DNA of 64,000 nt from Styela clava. Its lineage: Eukaryota > Chordata > Ascidiacea > Stolidobranchia > Styelidae. The notes beneath the pieces were generated by a model that was given only the letters and a program-made list of their open reading frames with translations, had not been told where the DNA came from and searched no databases. The first letter of the stretch is position 1; each line of letters starts with the position of its first letter. The position numbers were made by a program, and so were the translations under genes. Shown here piece after piece: positions 43,894 through 55,452 of the stretch. Location: contig NC_135250.1 of the NCBI RefSeq assembly GCF_964204865.1, forward strand, positions 31,177,395-31,241,394, written 5' to 3'.

Positions 43894-44183
43894 CTGTCAT
43901 GGGCCAATTACGACACGCGGGCCAAATCCGACTCGTTTTTACTCTAATCTGGCCCACCCGATGCTGCCATAACCAAACTAAAACCAAACTTTGATCGTTT
44001 AGGTGAAAAATTTCTCAAGTAATTTGTTGTGATTGCAATTAAATTTAGTTTTGGCACGGGGCCTATTTCCTTTTGTAACACTGTAAATATTGTTCATAAA
44101 ACTTTTTACTTCACACTCACATGGCCCGTCAGTCTATATGAGCAAAATTTTGGCCCCTGGTCTAAAAATATTGCCCATCCCTG
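43894..44183 (-). mobile_element. hAT-like MITE (family H)
   Basis: Starts CTGTCATGGGCC and ends TTGCCCATCCCTG. The flanks CTTTATAT (43886-43893) and CTTTATAC (44184-44191) agree at 7 of 8 bases. Confidence 0.8.
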
Positions 44184-44309
44184 CTTTATACACACAATAC
44201 ATGAAAAAAAGTAAAAATGGCATTGTAATATTGGTTGAACATGGTCTGATTTAGAATAAAATCAATATTGAAACAATTAATTAGAGTGTATTCAGAAAAG
44301 TGAATTATT

Positions 44310-44582
44310 ATTTATCGAACTTAAGATCAGTATGTTGATAGGTATTTGTCTGTTAGATGAACGCGATATCTCACGAAGGCGAGGTTGAATCTGCTCCAAA
44401 TTTTGCATGTGCATTCATAATATCTCGGACCAGAAGCCTATTGATTTTGAATGAATTATGTCGTATAAATAGCGAGTTATTAATTAATTAGTGATGGGAC
44501 ACGTGGTGTCACTATAGAGTCATGAATCGAAACCGCATTTTCGATCAATAAGTCTTCGGTCTCCGACCGATATTCTCGTTTA
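44310..44582 (-). repeat. Family B repeat, reverse orientation
   Basis: Reverse copy: starts GAACTTAAGATCAGTATGTT, contains AACGCGATATCTCACGAAGG and GCGAGTTATTAATTAATTAG, and ends TCGGTCTCCGACCGATATTC. Confidence 0.85.
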
Positions 44583-44969
44583 TTTTTTGCCATCTCAGGT
44601 GAGAATAATAAATTATTCGCTTTTACCATCCCTGGTATGATTTCTCAAAATTTAATTTCAATGACCGATTTGTTTTTATCTTACATTCACTATTCCATAT
44701 TATATATCGCAGAGTTTTCAAAATAAAGTATGCCAATTAAAACAATGACAGCCATTATCTGACAGGAAATGCAAACAAAACTGAATTCTGATTTTCCCAC
44801 GGTTCCAGCCGCTGATAAAACACTTGACAATTGTCTGGCTTTCGTCAGACAAAACAAATTAAATTATGTTCACAAAAGCCAGTGTCTCCAAAATAATCAT
44901 TAAATAAATTTTTGTAGACATGGTGTTTAATAGTTGGGAGCAGCGGTATCTAACCTTTTTTTAAGCGAT

Positions 44970-45313
44970 CAAAATTGAAAAAAAAAAGTTTTTAAAATCT
45001 TGTGATCCAAGAATGTGCTTGAATACTAAACGGCACAGGTCGCAAAATTAAATTTTCAATACAATAAAAGAACAAGAAAAATTTTGGTTATTCCAAAACT
45101 AACCTCTACATCAGACATGGGCAAAGCATGGCCCGCGGGGCCAAAATTGAAAAAAAAAAAGTTTGTAAAATCTTGTGATCCAAGAATGTGCTTGAATACT
45201 ATACGGCACAGGTCGCAAAATTAAATTTTCAATACAATAAAAGAACAAGAAAAATTTTTGTCATTCCAAAACTAATCTCTGCATCAGACATGGGCAAAGC
45301 ACATCCCGCGGGC
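44970..45313. repeat. Tandem duplication, two units of 172 bp
   Basis: Units 44970-45141 and 45142-45313 are nearly identical (GATCCAAGAATGTGCTTGAA, GGCACAGGTCGCAAAATTAA). Each ends with the flank and first bases of a family H element (CATCAGACATGGGCAAAGCA). The duplication therefore includes the left end of the insertion at 45285-45572. Confidence 0.88.
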
Positions 45314-45572
45314 CAAATCTGACCCGTTGGGAAATTCAATCTGGCTTGCCAACCGAACTGAAATCAAATTTTTATGTTTCAGCTAAAATAGCTTAAGGAA
45401 TTTGTTGAGATGTGGTTAAATTTAGTTTTGGCACAAGACATATCGTTTCCCGTTTTGCTTTGTAACACTGTAAATATTATCCACAAAATGAAACTTTTAC
45501 ACACTTCATGGCCCACCAGTCTAAGTGGGCAGAATTTTAGGCCCCCTGGTTTAAAAACCGTGCCCACCCCTG
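45285..45572 (-). mobile_element. hAT-like MITE (family H)
   Basis: Starts CAGACATGGGCAAAGC and ends GTGCCCACCCCTG. The right flank CTCTACAT (45573-45580) matches the left flank CTCTGCAT at 7 of 8 bases, and matches exactly the flank of the duplicated left end at 45104-45111. Confidence 0.85.
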
Positions 45573-45732
45573 CTCTACATAGAAGTACCTAGTCCATACA
45601 TTACTTCAAATTGAACGTTTATTTTCTTATTTCATTCCCTTTTTACAATCTGTAACCATCTGTAAAACTGGATATTGATTGGAAAATGTCTGATAACAAA
45701 ATTTCATTGATTTTTATGTGTTGTATACAGAC

Positions 45733-45919
45733 GGTTCCATTACATTTGAACCCACGTACATTTGAACCCATGACGATTGCACCTGCATGCTATTGCACCT
45801 TTGGAATTTTTTTTGTTTCACGGATAGTTAAACCCATACTAACCCTAACCCATGGGTTTTAGCACCCGCATATAGATTGAACCCGTGGATATACGCATGG
45901 GTTCAAATGTACGGTCACC
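45733..45919 (+). mobile_element. MITE with 9-bp target duplication
   Basis: A 187-bp element from GGTTCCATTACATTTGAACC to ATGTACGGTCACC. It is flanked by an exact 9-bp repeat TATACAGAC (45724-45732 and 45920-45928). The ends carry inverted copies of TACATTTGAACCCA. A second copy is at 61168-61369. Confidence 0.9.
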
Positions 45920-46518
45920 TATACAGACAACTTGCAAGTTATTTAAGGAAATTGTAAATTTATTTGTTCATGTTTTCTGTGAAATAATTGCTGTTATTGT
46001 TTTAAAAAACAATTTTTTTTTTGAAGGAAGTGATGCAAACCAGAAATAGATCCTATCTCTTGTAAATTCACCATTTCACAATTGGCACTTAAGATTCCAT
46101 AACCACAGGAATGTCTAGATCGGATGGAAATTTAGATCGTTTTCAAACAGCATTCAATATTTTAATTCTTGAATTTATGAATAAATATAATAATTTCAAT
46201 TGGAAAATGACTTTTTGAGTGAATGGGCTCCTATGTGTTCTTTGTTGGACTCGACCACATTTAAAAATTTTCCCTGTTGCTCTTTCTACACAGCGCACCA
46301 ATAAGCAGATGTCAATCAATAAATGCCAGACACTCATTTATATATTCAAGTGTTGGTAAGTGTCTGATAACGGGGGTTTGAAAGATTTCAAGAAAAGCTG
46401 TAAGTGGTTCTGTATGTAAGTGGTTGGATATGCAACTTAAGTATGTTTGCTGTTTACAACAGCTGACGTCCTGGGTAAACACAAAAATAACTTGAATTGA
46501 TTCAAATTAGATTGCCTA

Positions 46519-46798
46519 GAGCAGTGGTTCCCAACCTTTTCTGGCTTGCGGCCCCCTTACAGAGACTTTTAGCACTCATCGCCCCCCTGTTTACCAATCC
46601 AGTGGTATTTATTGCGTTATTTTGATTGGTAGAACCCAAATTTCATGATGTTTGAACAATTCATGCACAATAACGTGAAAACACTCTGTGAAATAACCTT
46701 ATCAAGCAAAGAAACTAGGAAGAACAGGAAATTTTCTCGTCGAGGGAAAAGTAAAATCAGTGTCGCGCCTGGCATGGTGGCCCCCCCTACAACTAATT
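46519..46798 (+). mobile_element. hAT-like element, truncated or composite
   Basis: Starts GCAGTGGTTCCCAACCTTTT and ends GGCATGGTGGCCCCCCCTA. It includes the sequence shared inversely with 32826-32960. The right end abuts the minisatellite at 46799. Confidence 0.6.
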
Positions 46799-46905
46799 AG
46801 GACTCATCTCTGAGCAAAATTACGGACACTCACTCAGAAGAAAAGAAGACTCATCTCTGAGCAAAGTTACAGTCACTCACTCAGGAGTAAAGAAGACTCA
46901 TCTAA
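46799..46905. repeat. Minisatellite, about 46-bp unit
   Basis: Units such as GACTCATCTCTGAGCAAAGT and CACTCACTCAGGAGTAAAG. Same family as 15825-15935 and 59065-59215. Confidence 0.8.
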
Positions 46906-48696
46906 GAGCTATATAAAATATTTAGTCAAATGTTAAATTCTTTATTTAATCTTTACTTCTGTATTCCATTAATTTGCAATCGATGACGCTTATCAGATCT
47001 TTGCGTAAAAAAACAATAAAATTGACACTAATTTGTGGTTATGAATGAGGTGGAAAATTGGTGGTCGTTAAAAAGCTATTACATGGCATATCATGTTTTG
47101 AAGATTTTATCAGTCATAACTGGGCTTTGATTATTTTTAAAATACAATTTTTGTGAAAATTTTTATTTTTTTTATCCAGTTGAAAATTTACAGAGAAGAG
47201 ACAATCTTATGGCCATCGACACAGAAAAGTTAAGATTGACTAAATAATTTTGTAACATTACTTGAATATGGCAAAATTGTGATTGGCCCGTCAATTGCAG
47301 AAAAATGTATTTTTCGCTGCAATATCCCCAGTAATAATTTCACAACAAGACTAGCGACATCTTACATTTCCAAGAACTAAAAATTTGAATCCGAGACTAA
47401 AAGTTTTGTAACATGACCTGAATATGGTCAAATTGTGATTAATAATGTGATGGATGTTTTTCCCAAGCATCGATTTCCTTGTTTATTTCTGTAACAATGA
47501 CCAATCAGAAAAAAGTAAACGATGACATAACAATAAACACTTCATGCACTAATATGGATATTCAAGCATGGTTGTAAACATTGCCATCGTTTTCGTGGTT
47601 TTGCGTATTTTTTGTCAGTTTTTAGTAGCGTTTCCGAAAATTAGTCTTCCGAAGAGCTTTAGTTTAGTTGCAATAATCAAAACTCAGTCCCGGAAAATCT
47701 GCGATAGACTTGGCTGAAATTATCTATTAGTACCCGTAAGTGGCACATGATGGAATATTTTTTATTAAAAGTAAAGGTAAAAGCAACTCTCCAAAACATA
47801 AGCATCCAAAATGTTGCAAATTTTCCTGGGGTCAAGGGTCGGGGAAACATCCATTGGCACGTTAGTTGCAAGACTAAGTGATATGTTACCTTTTCAAGCT
47901 TCAAAAATTTGAATTTGAACCGAAAACACATCACTGAAACCACAATAAGACTAAATAATTCATACGGAACCGAACTCGTTGAGAACAACTACACCTGACA
48001 TTTCTATGGTTCAAAAATATCTTTTCATGTTGATAGTAAACTAGGCGTGTTATGTCAGACTATGGGTTAGGTTAATTATGCGGGGAAGTTTGTCTGTGGT
48101 GTGATATTTACTGGGATTGATGGGATTTAAGGCGTGTGATGACGTATTAAAGGAATATTTGAAAATCAGAAGCGAAAATAGTCATAACCAAATTATCTAT
48201 CAATACACGGGATTCCAAAAATTTTCTAAACAGCAATAACAATTAAAAAAATTCGCCGGATTTTATAGTAATAAAAATTGTAAGTTTAAATAAATTTCAT
48301 TTTATGAGAACTACACCACAAAAGGAACTAATATTAACCAAAGACATTGGAATTTTCAATCGTTAATACTATATATAATCGGGCAAAATTTTTTGGACAC
48401 CCTGTATATTCAATGAATTCGACTTCAGAATGGAATCGGGACGTTACAAGTTGTACTGTGAGGTAATAATCGCCCAAAATAATAATTTTCAAACAAAATT
48501 TAGCATTTGCTAAATCGAATTTTAAAAAATATCTAATGTATTCAAATATTCAATTCATTTTTGATATCCACGGGAAGATACCTCTATTCTAGAACAATCT
48601 ACTATATCGAATCTAACTGATTTTGAATAATAAATACATTTTGTACACCCTGGTTAAAAACGTAAAAAGTACAATTTTCAGAATTTTTTTTTTTCA

Positions 48697-48800
48697 AGAC
48701 CGGGGGTCGGGAGACTTGGGGGCATAAATCTTTGCTGAGGGTTGATTCGGCATTCTTTGGGGTTTCCCTATCATATCCATGGAGGAAGACGGACTGTCCT
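48697..48800 (-). other. Possible exon, unassigned
   Basis: On the minus strand a T-rich tract ending ATTTGAG is followed by a frame DSPSSSMDMIGKPQRMPNQP then SAKIYAPKSPDPRS and a stop. It is phase-compatible with the donor at 55453, but there is no homology and the sixth helix would be short. It could equally be chance. Confidence 0.18.
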
Positions 48801-49477
48801 CAAATAAAAAAAAAATTGCTAATTTCCCAAACAAAGAAAAGTCCCAAATTATCCTTTCAATCGAGAATTTACTGTATCGATTTTGAAAAAACTCTGAATG
48901 CATCTAAATAAACTTTCGGCAATCATAGGAAAGATTCCTTTTTAGGAAAGATTCTGCATTCCAGTGTTGAAAGCAAGACATAATTAAATAGGGCGTAACT
49001 CGAACCCAAAATATCAAAAATTAGTGACGCAGAATAAAAGCGATTTTGTGGCTTTAAATATAAATTGCAATAAGTTATAATTTGTTTTTCTGTCGACTTG
49101 AACTCCACTTAGTATCGCGTCAACTGGTATTTGAGTGGTCGGCCGTAACATTACTCAAAGTTGGGTCTCATGTATGTCTGATCAACTCCAATCCTTCAAA
49201 TTTTTTTTTGTTTCAGATATTCCTGAGATACTGCTCTATTGACTTGAAGCTGAGGTGAAAGAAGCCATGATATTTGTGATGGAGGTAATCTGCGTGTGAC
49301 ACGAACTCAAAATATCAAAAATTGTTGAAGCAGAATGATTAGGATTTTGGTGTTTTAAATATAAATTGCAATGAGATCAGATATTTTGGGAGGTAAAATC
49401 TGTGAACAACCCTCTTGTGAGTGGCTGTACCCCCAGCTTTGGGAAAGAGTCAATCATGTAGCATTAAATTAGAGCAG

Positions 49478-49560
49478 TGGTTCTCAACCTTTTTCTTTTG
49501 TGTCCGATCTTCGTTGTCAAATATTCTGCGGCACATTAACTTTTTCATGTAAGGGAAAAA
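49478..49560 (+). repeat. hAT-like element end
   Basis: GCAGTGGTTCTCAACCTTTT followed by GCGGCACATTAAC is the left end of a hAT-type element whose right end was not recognised. Confidence 0.5.
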
Positions 49561-52065
49561 CTACAAAAAAATTCTTCCCGCAAAAATAGACACTTTTATT
49601 TTAATAATTATTAATTATTAATATTTACTACAATCAAAATTAATTATAGTGAAAGTAAATTTATCAACAACTCTGGTAACTCAATCAGCATAACTTTCAA
49701 CTTCCATTTAGAAACAAATATTTAACACTTTCAATTCAAAATTGAGTTGAGTTTCATATTCATATGGTTAGTTTTCAAAAAGAACCCCCCCCCCACACAC
49801 ACACATACCAGAATTTTTATGCAGAAACAAATGTTCAACAATTTGCCTCACTCGCTGCTTATAAATTACTGGAGAATAAGTTCGTCAGAGTTCATGTTTG
49901 TAACGGCCAATTAAATTCATAAAATCCTATTGCCATATTGGCAAAGGTCGAGTGGGGTCAACAACTCCAAGACTGATGACGCTCGGAGAAAATCATTTTT
50001 GGCGCCAAGATATCTGTCAATTACTAGAGCCATTAAAAAAATGATGGAAAATTCAAATTTAGTTGTCATGACGTAATCATTAACATGTTGGACTTCAAAT
50101 CAGAGGCCTAATTTATAAACAATGACTGAACAAATAAGTTTTTTTTTTCACTTTTTACAGTTTTTAGAAATTAAATGAAGGAAATTTGGTCACACTGAGA
50201 TTAAAAATGAAAGTATTCCAAATTTAATTGAATTTATATTGAATATAAACAGCACCAAAACCATTCTAATATCAAAATTCTTTCTTGCTATATTTTACCG
50301 CAACGACGCTAAAATGTCGTTAGAAAATTTAAGCTGGACAAATAATTATGATACCCGATAGGCCAGGTGACGGGAGCTGAGTTAAATTGACCATATAATT
50401 TACGGCATCATATTTCAAATAAAAATATAAAATTGAATGGTATCAGATCAATTTATTCCGCCAGGTAAAAATAGGTCAGTGGATATTGAAGGATTCAAGC
50501 GAGAATTCTCAAGCAATTATACTTTTGATCACGGGTGAAGCCATGAATTTTCAAGGGGGGGGGGGGGGGTTCTGAAATATCTACTTGCCAGGTTAGACCA
50601 TAAAACGGAAAATGCGGATTTTCAAAAGTCTACAGAGTCTATGATGCGTTTCAAGCTACGAAAATTGCTATATATAATTAAGATAAAAAAAATATTTTAA
50701 AAGGGGGTTCTGACCCTTGACCTAATGGCTACGCCCCAATGCCCCATATTTCCTGTTCACCTATTTATTATACCCTGGGTACGGTTTCCTTTTCAGTCTT
50801 GCAAATGTTTGCATTTTCATTCTTTTGTTTACAATTTTTTTCTAATTCCGAAACCCCCATGTTTATTGAGGCTACCTTGACTAAATCCCACACAATGGGA
50901 AGTTATTTTCATGCTGTGAAATCGAAATGAAATGAGGCCTAAGTTCACAAGAAAGCAATCTCATTGTTTTTTTTCTAACATGGTACTGTTACGCCGTCAC
51001 TGCCATGAGAATATAACAGCGTAGAACCCACTTCCGCAATTCCATGGAGCTAGGGACAAACTAGAAAAAAAACAAAGTGTTCAATTCCGCATAAACAACC
51101 AATATTTTCATAGAATATATCTTGGTATTTTGTGAACTTAATTTATTACACACTGTATGGACAAATAAAATGTGACTGTTCTAGAAAGTTAGTGATGCAT
51201 TGACCCTGAATAGGGAACTTTGAAATCACAGTGAGACAAAATACAACAAATCCATGCTTGAAGTAATAACAATAGGTTAAAATCACAGATGTCTAAAATG
51301 AAATGTCGGATTTAAAATTGAGCATATTCTAAATATAGTTGACCTCCATGTTTTAAAATCGAAGTGAGACAAAAAACAACAAATTCCCGCCCGATTTCAC
51401 AACTGAATTCATTTTGGATATAAAGTTTCGTGCAAGTAATTTGAGAATATATTTCTCGCTTTGAATGAGGCGCAAATTATACGTTTCCATGCCTTTGTAT
51501 GTACCATATTTTTTGACGGATTGGAATTTTCCGTTTTTAAATAACTCCACAAAAAAGGAGAATTTTGGACTCAAAAAGAAAATTTTGATCAAAACATGGC
51601 CAAGTAAACATTAAAATGTCTAATATTCAAAGATATCACTTTCAGCTCAGGAGAGAAAAGTCAGAAACACGATTTAAAAACGTCAGGTCATTGGCCTAAT
51701 TTTCAAACTCTTCACGCAGAAATTTATACTTTGAACTTTAACAAGAAAATTTTAATCAAAATTTGACTGAGTAAATTCAAGAGCGTCTTATATTCAAAGA
51801 TATCAATTAAGGGTTCGATCACAAATTTCACATTTAACTGGGGGGAAAGGAAAGACAGAAAGATGGTACAAACTGTTTTCCAAACATGGAGATATTCACC
51901 CCAGGAAGATATCTTGTCATAATGAGAAATTTTGCTTTAATTTTGCTGTGGTATTACCAATATTCTTGGGCTCTGATACTTAATTACACACTTATTAGAA
52001 ACGACTTATTGTGCAAAAGCGGAGGGCAACTTTAACATACCAGTAGATGAGGATCCATTAAAGAC

Positions 52066-52372
52066 AGAAAGAGAATATCAGTTGGAGACCGAAGACTAAC
52101 TCGATCGAAAGTTAGGGGATCCCCCAAAACAGAAACTGCGGTTTCGAGTCATCCGCCCTTACTCCATAGTGACACTGTGTGACCCATCACTAATTAATTA
52201 ATAACTCGCTAATTATACGATATAATTCATTCAAAACCAATAGGCTTCTGGTCCGAGATATGATAAATGCACATGCAAAATTTGGAGCAGATTCAACCTC
52301 GCCTTCGTGAGATATCGCGTGCATCTAACAGACAAATACCTATCAACATACTTATAGACATCGATAAGTAAT
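52066..52372 (+). repeat. Family B repeat
   Basis: Starts GAGAATATCAGTTGGAGACC, contains AGTTAGGGGATCCCCC and GTGAGATATCGCGTGCATCT, and ends AGACATCGATAAGTAATGAA. Confidence 0.85.
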
Positions 52373-53002
52373 GAATAAAGTACTTTTTATACTTAGTAAC
52401 GATAACGGGGGAATAAAGAGGTATAAAATGAACGAAGGGAAGAATTTAACTAAAAACCACTGGTTTAAAACATACAAAAATAAAACCTCATTCGTACGAA
52501 CTACACAGAATGGCAAGGCAAGAATTTTGAACTTTAAATAAAAAGAAAATTTCAATCAAAATCTGACTGACTAAACCCCAGAGTTATTTATAGCGACCTT
52601 TTTAAAACTGGCAATGGGAAGTCATTGACCCGTGAAGCAATCTATTAGTGAGTTGTATTAGGGGAGACACGATTGTATTGACGTCATTTTGAGGTCACAA
52701 TCATCACCCCAAAAATCTATTATGGCATCACAATAAGCAGATAAAAATTTATACGTCTCTGGACCTCAGGTCGAGTCAATTATGACATTTTGATACAAAT
52801 GTACTATGTCATTACTGTAAGTAGATAATATTATTATGTCCCACGACTCTCGCGTTCGATAAATTTTCATTTTTTAGTGCAAAGAGCTTAGAAGATATAT
52901 AATATTAAACTTCATTCACATATTATGGTCAGATGCCCATTCACTGGGATTAATTTAAATATATCTTTGTTCGTCTTAATAAGTCTGACTTAGATCATGC
53001 GA

Positions 53003-53111
53003 ATGCTCCTGAAGTATGTGCACCAGGATGTCGCACAACCTGAACGCAACCCTGGTACACAACCTGAGTTCAGGTTGTGCGCCATCTTGGTGCGCATACT
53101 TCAGGAGGTCC
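53003..53111. mobile_element. Hairpin MITE, short subtype
   Basis: Near-palindrome almost identical to the copies at 55693-55802 and 57096-57205. The right end reads GCGCATACTTCAGGAGGTCC. No clear flanking duplication was found. Confidence 0.8.
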
Positions 53112-53824
53112 GAAATATATTTTTGTGTCAATATGCGACAAGACTCTTTAACTATGGTACTCATGCTAAACAGTAAATTCAATTTTTGAATAAATTAGGA
53201 ATTTTCTTTCAACTCTGATTTAAAAAAATTATTCAATGATGTTATAAAAAATATTATTTCAGAAACATCTGACAATACCTATGTTGTCTGCCAAATAAAA
53301 ATCCTTATGGAGTCACAATATCAGATACAGGAAATATTGTGACATGACAAAAGTACATGCAGACCATGTATTGTACAAAATGGCGCTATTTATTGGATAT
53401 CAAAACTTTTTCAACTCATTTAACATTATTAACCTTACTGAATTGACTTCAAAAAGGCAGATAATATTTTAAAATGTCAAAGGTCGTGCTTCAGATGTCT
53501 GACTATGATCAGATGGAAGATTACTGATTACAATTTGTGAAAGTCTAATACAAGACTTTCAAAACAACTCAATATAGGCGTTTATATTCTTCGATTCTAT
53601 TTTAAAAACCTATTTCAACACTGTCACATACATTTTTCGTAGCCTGAAACAATTTTTGGATTTTAAAAGTTTTTGGAAAGACACGTTTTCATGACCTGAT
53701 ATGTTATGGTCTTAATTAGAAAATAACTATGAACTATGAACTTAATTAGAAAATAAGAGAATTAGAAATTTCAGAAATGCCTCGGCAACGCCCTGAAGAG
53801 CATATTTTCAAATACTGGTTATAT

Positions 53825-54114
53825 CTGACATTGGCAAACTCCAGCCCGTCGGGAATTCAATCTGGCCCGCCTGATGCTGCCACAACCAAACTAAAACCAA
53901 GTTTAGATGCCATAGTTCAAAATAGTTCAAGAAATTTGTTGAGATTGCGATTAATTTTTGTTTCGACGCAAGGCTTATTGTTTTCCACTTTTGCTTTTGT
54001 AACACTGTAAATATTGTTCATAAACGTAATTTATTTTTTACGTCACACTTACATGACCCGCTAATCTAGGTGGGCAAAATTTTTGGTCTGATCTAAAAAC
54101 CGTGACCACCTCTG
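53825..54114 (-). mobile_element. hAT-like MITE (family H)
   Basis: A 290-bp element from CTGACATTGGCAAAC to CCGTGACCACCTCTG. The flanks GGTTATAT (53817-53824) and GGTTACAT (54115-54122) agree at 7 of 8 bases. Confidence 0.82.
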
Positions 54115-54473
54115 GGTTACATCCTAGGTCAAACCATGTTCAGCAAAGAAATTCGAAAGTAATCGGCAGAAATTTTAGAAAAGACACAAAAAAATTTAAG
54201 ATTTTATATTATTGAGAAAACAAATCAATGTTACATGATTGACCTCCAACATTTGAAGGTCATATCATCAAGATGAAGGTCAAATTGTTTGTTTTCATTA
54301 AAATAAATTTGTTTATGATGTAATAGTGAAGGTTATAGGTCACATGATTACAAAAGAAAGAGGTCATCAGCAGAATTGGTTGATATTTGTAGTTTCTATT
54401 TATTCAACAATAATTTATCAAATTAATATATATTTCACTCCACACTGGTATGTCCAAAATGAGAACATTTCAG

Positions 54474-54698
54474 GGCATTCCTGAAGCATGTGAACCAAGA
54501 TGGCAGACACTGGAACGTGATTTGTGTATCAGGTTAAAATTAGGCCATAATTTTATTCCAATTAGTTCTATTGCGTATTCAGGGACTAGGCAAGTGACTC
54601 CCGTAGTATTTGTACCTGAAATTATGGCCTAAACCTAACCTGGTGAACATACTACGATCCGATGTCCGCCATTTTGGTTTAAATACTACAGGAGTATC
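54474..54698. mobile_element. Hairpin MITE, long subtype
   Basis: Arms contain GAACCAAGATGGCAGACA and TGTCCGCCATTTTGGTTT. The flanks CATTTCAG and CATTACAG agree at 7 of 8 bases. Confidence 0.8.
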
Positions 54699-54809
54699 CA
54701 TTACAGTCGATATACAATGAGCCACTGATATCTAATTATAAGAAGAAGCTATCTTTAATTAAAAGAATCTTTCAGGTTCAGCATTGCCTACAGATTAATG
54801 AAAAAGAAT

Positions 54810-55044
54810 GGGGCTCCCGAAGTATGCGAACCAAGATGGCGGACATCGGAATGTAATATGTGTACTAGGTTAGGGTTAGGCCATAATTTTGGGTATAAAT
54901 ACTACGGGAGGCTCTTGGCTAGTCTTCGAACTGATAATATGACTAAAATAAGGAAAATTGGAAAAAAATTATCTCTAACCCTAACCTGTTACCCATGTTA
55001 CGTTCCGATGTCCGTCATCTTGGTTCGCATACTTCGAGAGCACC
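54810..55044. mobile_element. Hairpin MITE, long subtype
   Basis: Starts GGGGCTCCCGAAGTATGCGA and ends TCGCATACTTCGAGAGCACC. It is flanked by an exact 8-bp repeat AAAAGAAT (54802-54809 and 55045-55052). Confidence 0.87.
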
Positions 55045-55071
55045 AAAAGAATTAATGTGAACTTTAGAACA

Positions 55072-55300
55072 GTGGTTCCCAATCTGCGGCCCATAACAAT
55101 TTAATGAGACCCGCTAAACTTTAGTGAAATAGTTAAACATTTAATGTTTTTACCTGTTTTTGTTTTAGATACCGCCAATTGTTCATTATCCCAGTTCAAG
55201 CACATGTATATTCGTAACAATTCCATTATACCGGTATCTTAATTTCGCACCGTTACCGGCCCTATCAGGGCTTCCACCGTTACTATGAACAATCTCCCGC
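55072..55300 (+). repeat. hAT-like repeat end
   Basis: CAGTGGTTCCCAATCTGCGG followed by TTTTAGATACCGCCAATTGT. The same start and interior recur at 62333-62460 (TACATACCGCCAATTGTTAC). The right end was not found. Confidence 0.55.
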
Positions 55301-55329
55301 TTCTAATTTTAATTAATGATTTGATTGAA

Positions 55330-55425
55330 TCCTGGATAAGAAAAGATTTCAACCAGAAACCTGTAATCTGTGATGCCAATGCTGTAACTCCAACGCTTCA
55401 ACCACGAGTCTACCACGTCACCCGA
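55330..55425 (-). repeat. tRNA-like segment overlapping intron start
   Basis: On the minus strand it reads GTGGTTGAAGCGTTGGAGTT then ACAGGTTTCTGGTTGAAATC, like degenerate A and B boxes of a tRNA-derived SINE. It explains the coding-like read-through past the donor at 55453, supporting that the exon ends there. Confidence 0.4.
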
Positions 55426-55452
55426 AAATGAAAATTGAAATTCATTACTTAC

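Larger units (their letters stand above)
40278..55452 (-). other. 15.2-kb presumed PLPP intron rich in repeats
   Basis: Apart from the elements listed separately, the stretches 40901-42430, 42961-43680, 45929-46518, 46906-48650, 48900-49480 and 49600-52065 contain no gene I can support. Short similar segments with TGCCATGAACTTAGC occur near 41070 and 41240, and a tandem ACAAGTGCAACCAA motif lies at 42260-42355. A run of G at about 50558 and a CCCCACACAC run at about 49780 are simple repeats. Related degraded segments lie at 42727-42960 and 43680-43850 (CTCCATAATCAGCA, GAAAGCGAACA). Confidence 0.45.

Noticed and set aside
47677-47988. 103-codon minus-strand frame rich in Phe and aromatic residues
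   Set aside because: Composition reflects AT-rich DNA. No motif or homology, and no splice phase matching PLPP.
55309-55452. Open continuation of the PLPP exon past the GTAAGT
   Set aside because: The read-through peptide overlaps a tRNA-like repeat and lacks similarity to lipid phosphatases, whereas splicing at GTAAGT to 40277 completes the last helix.
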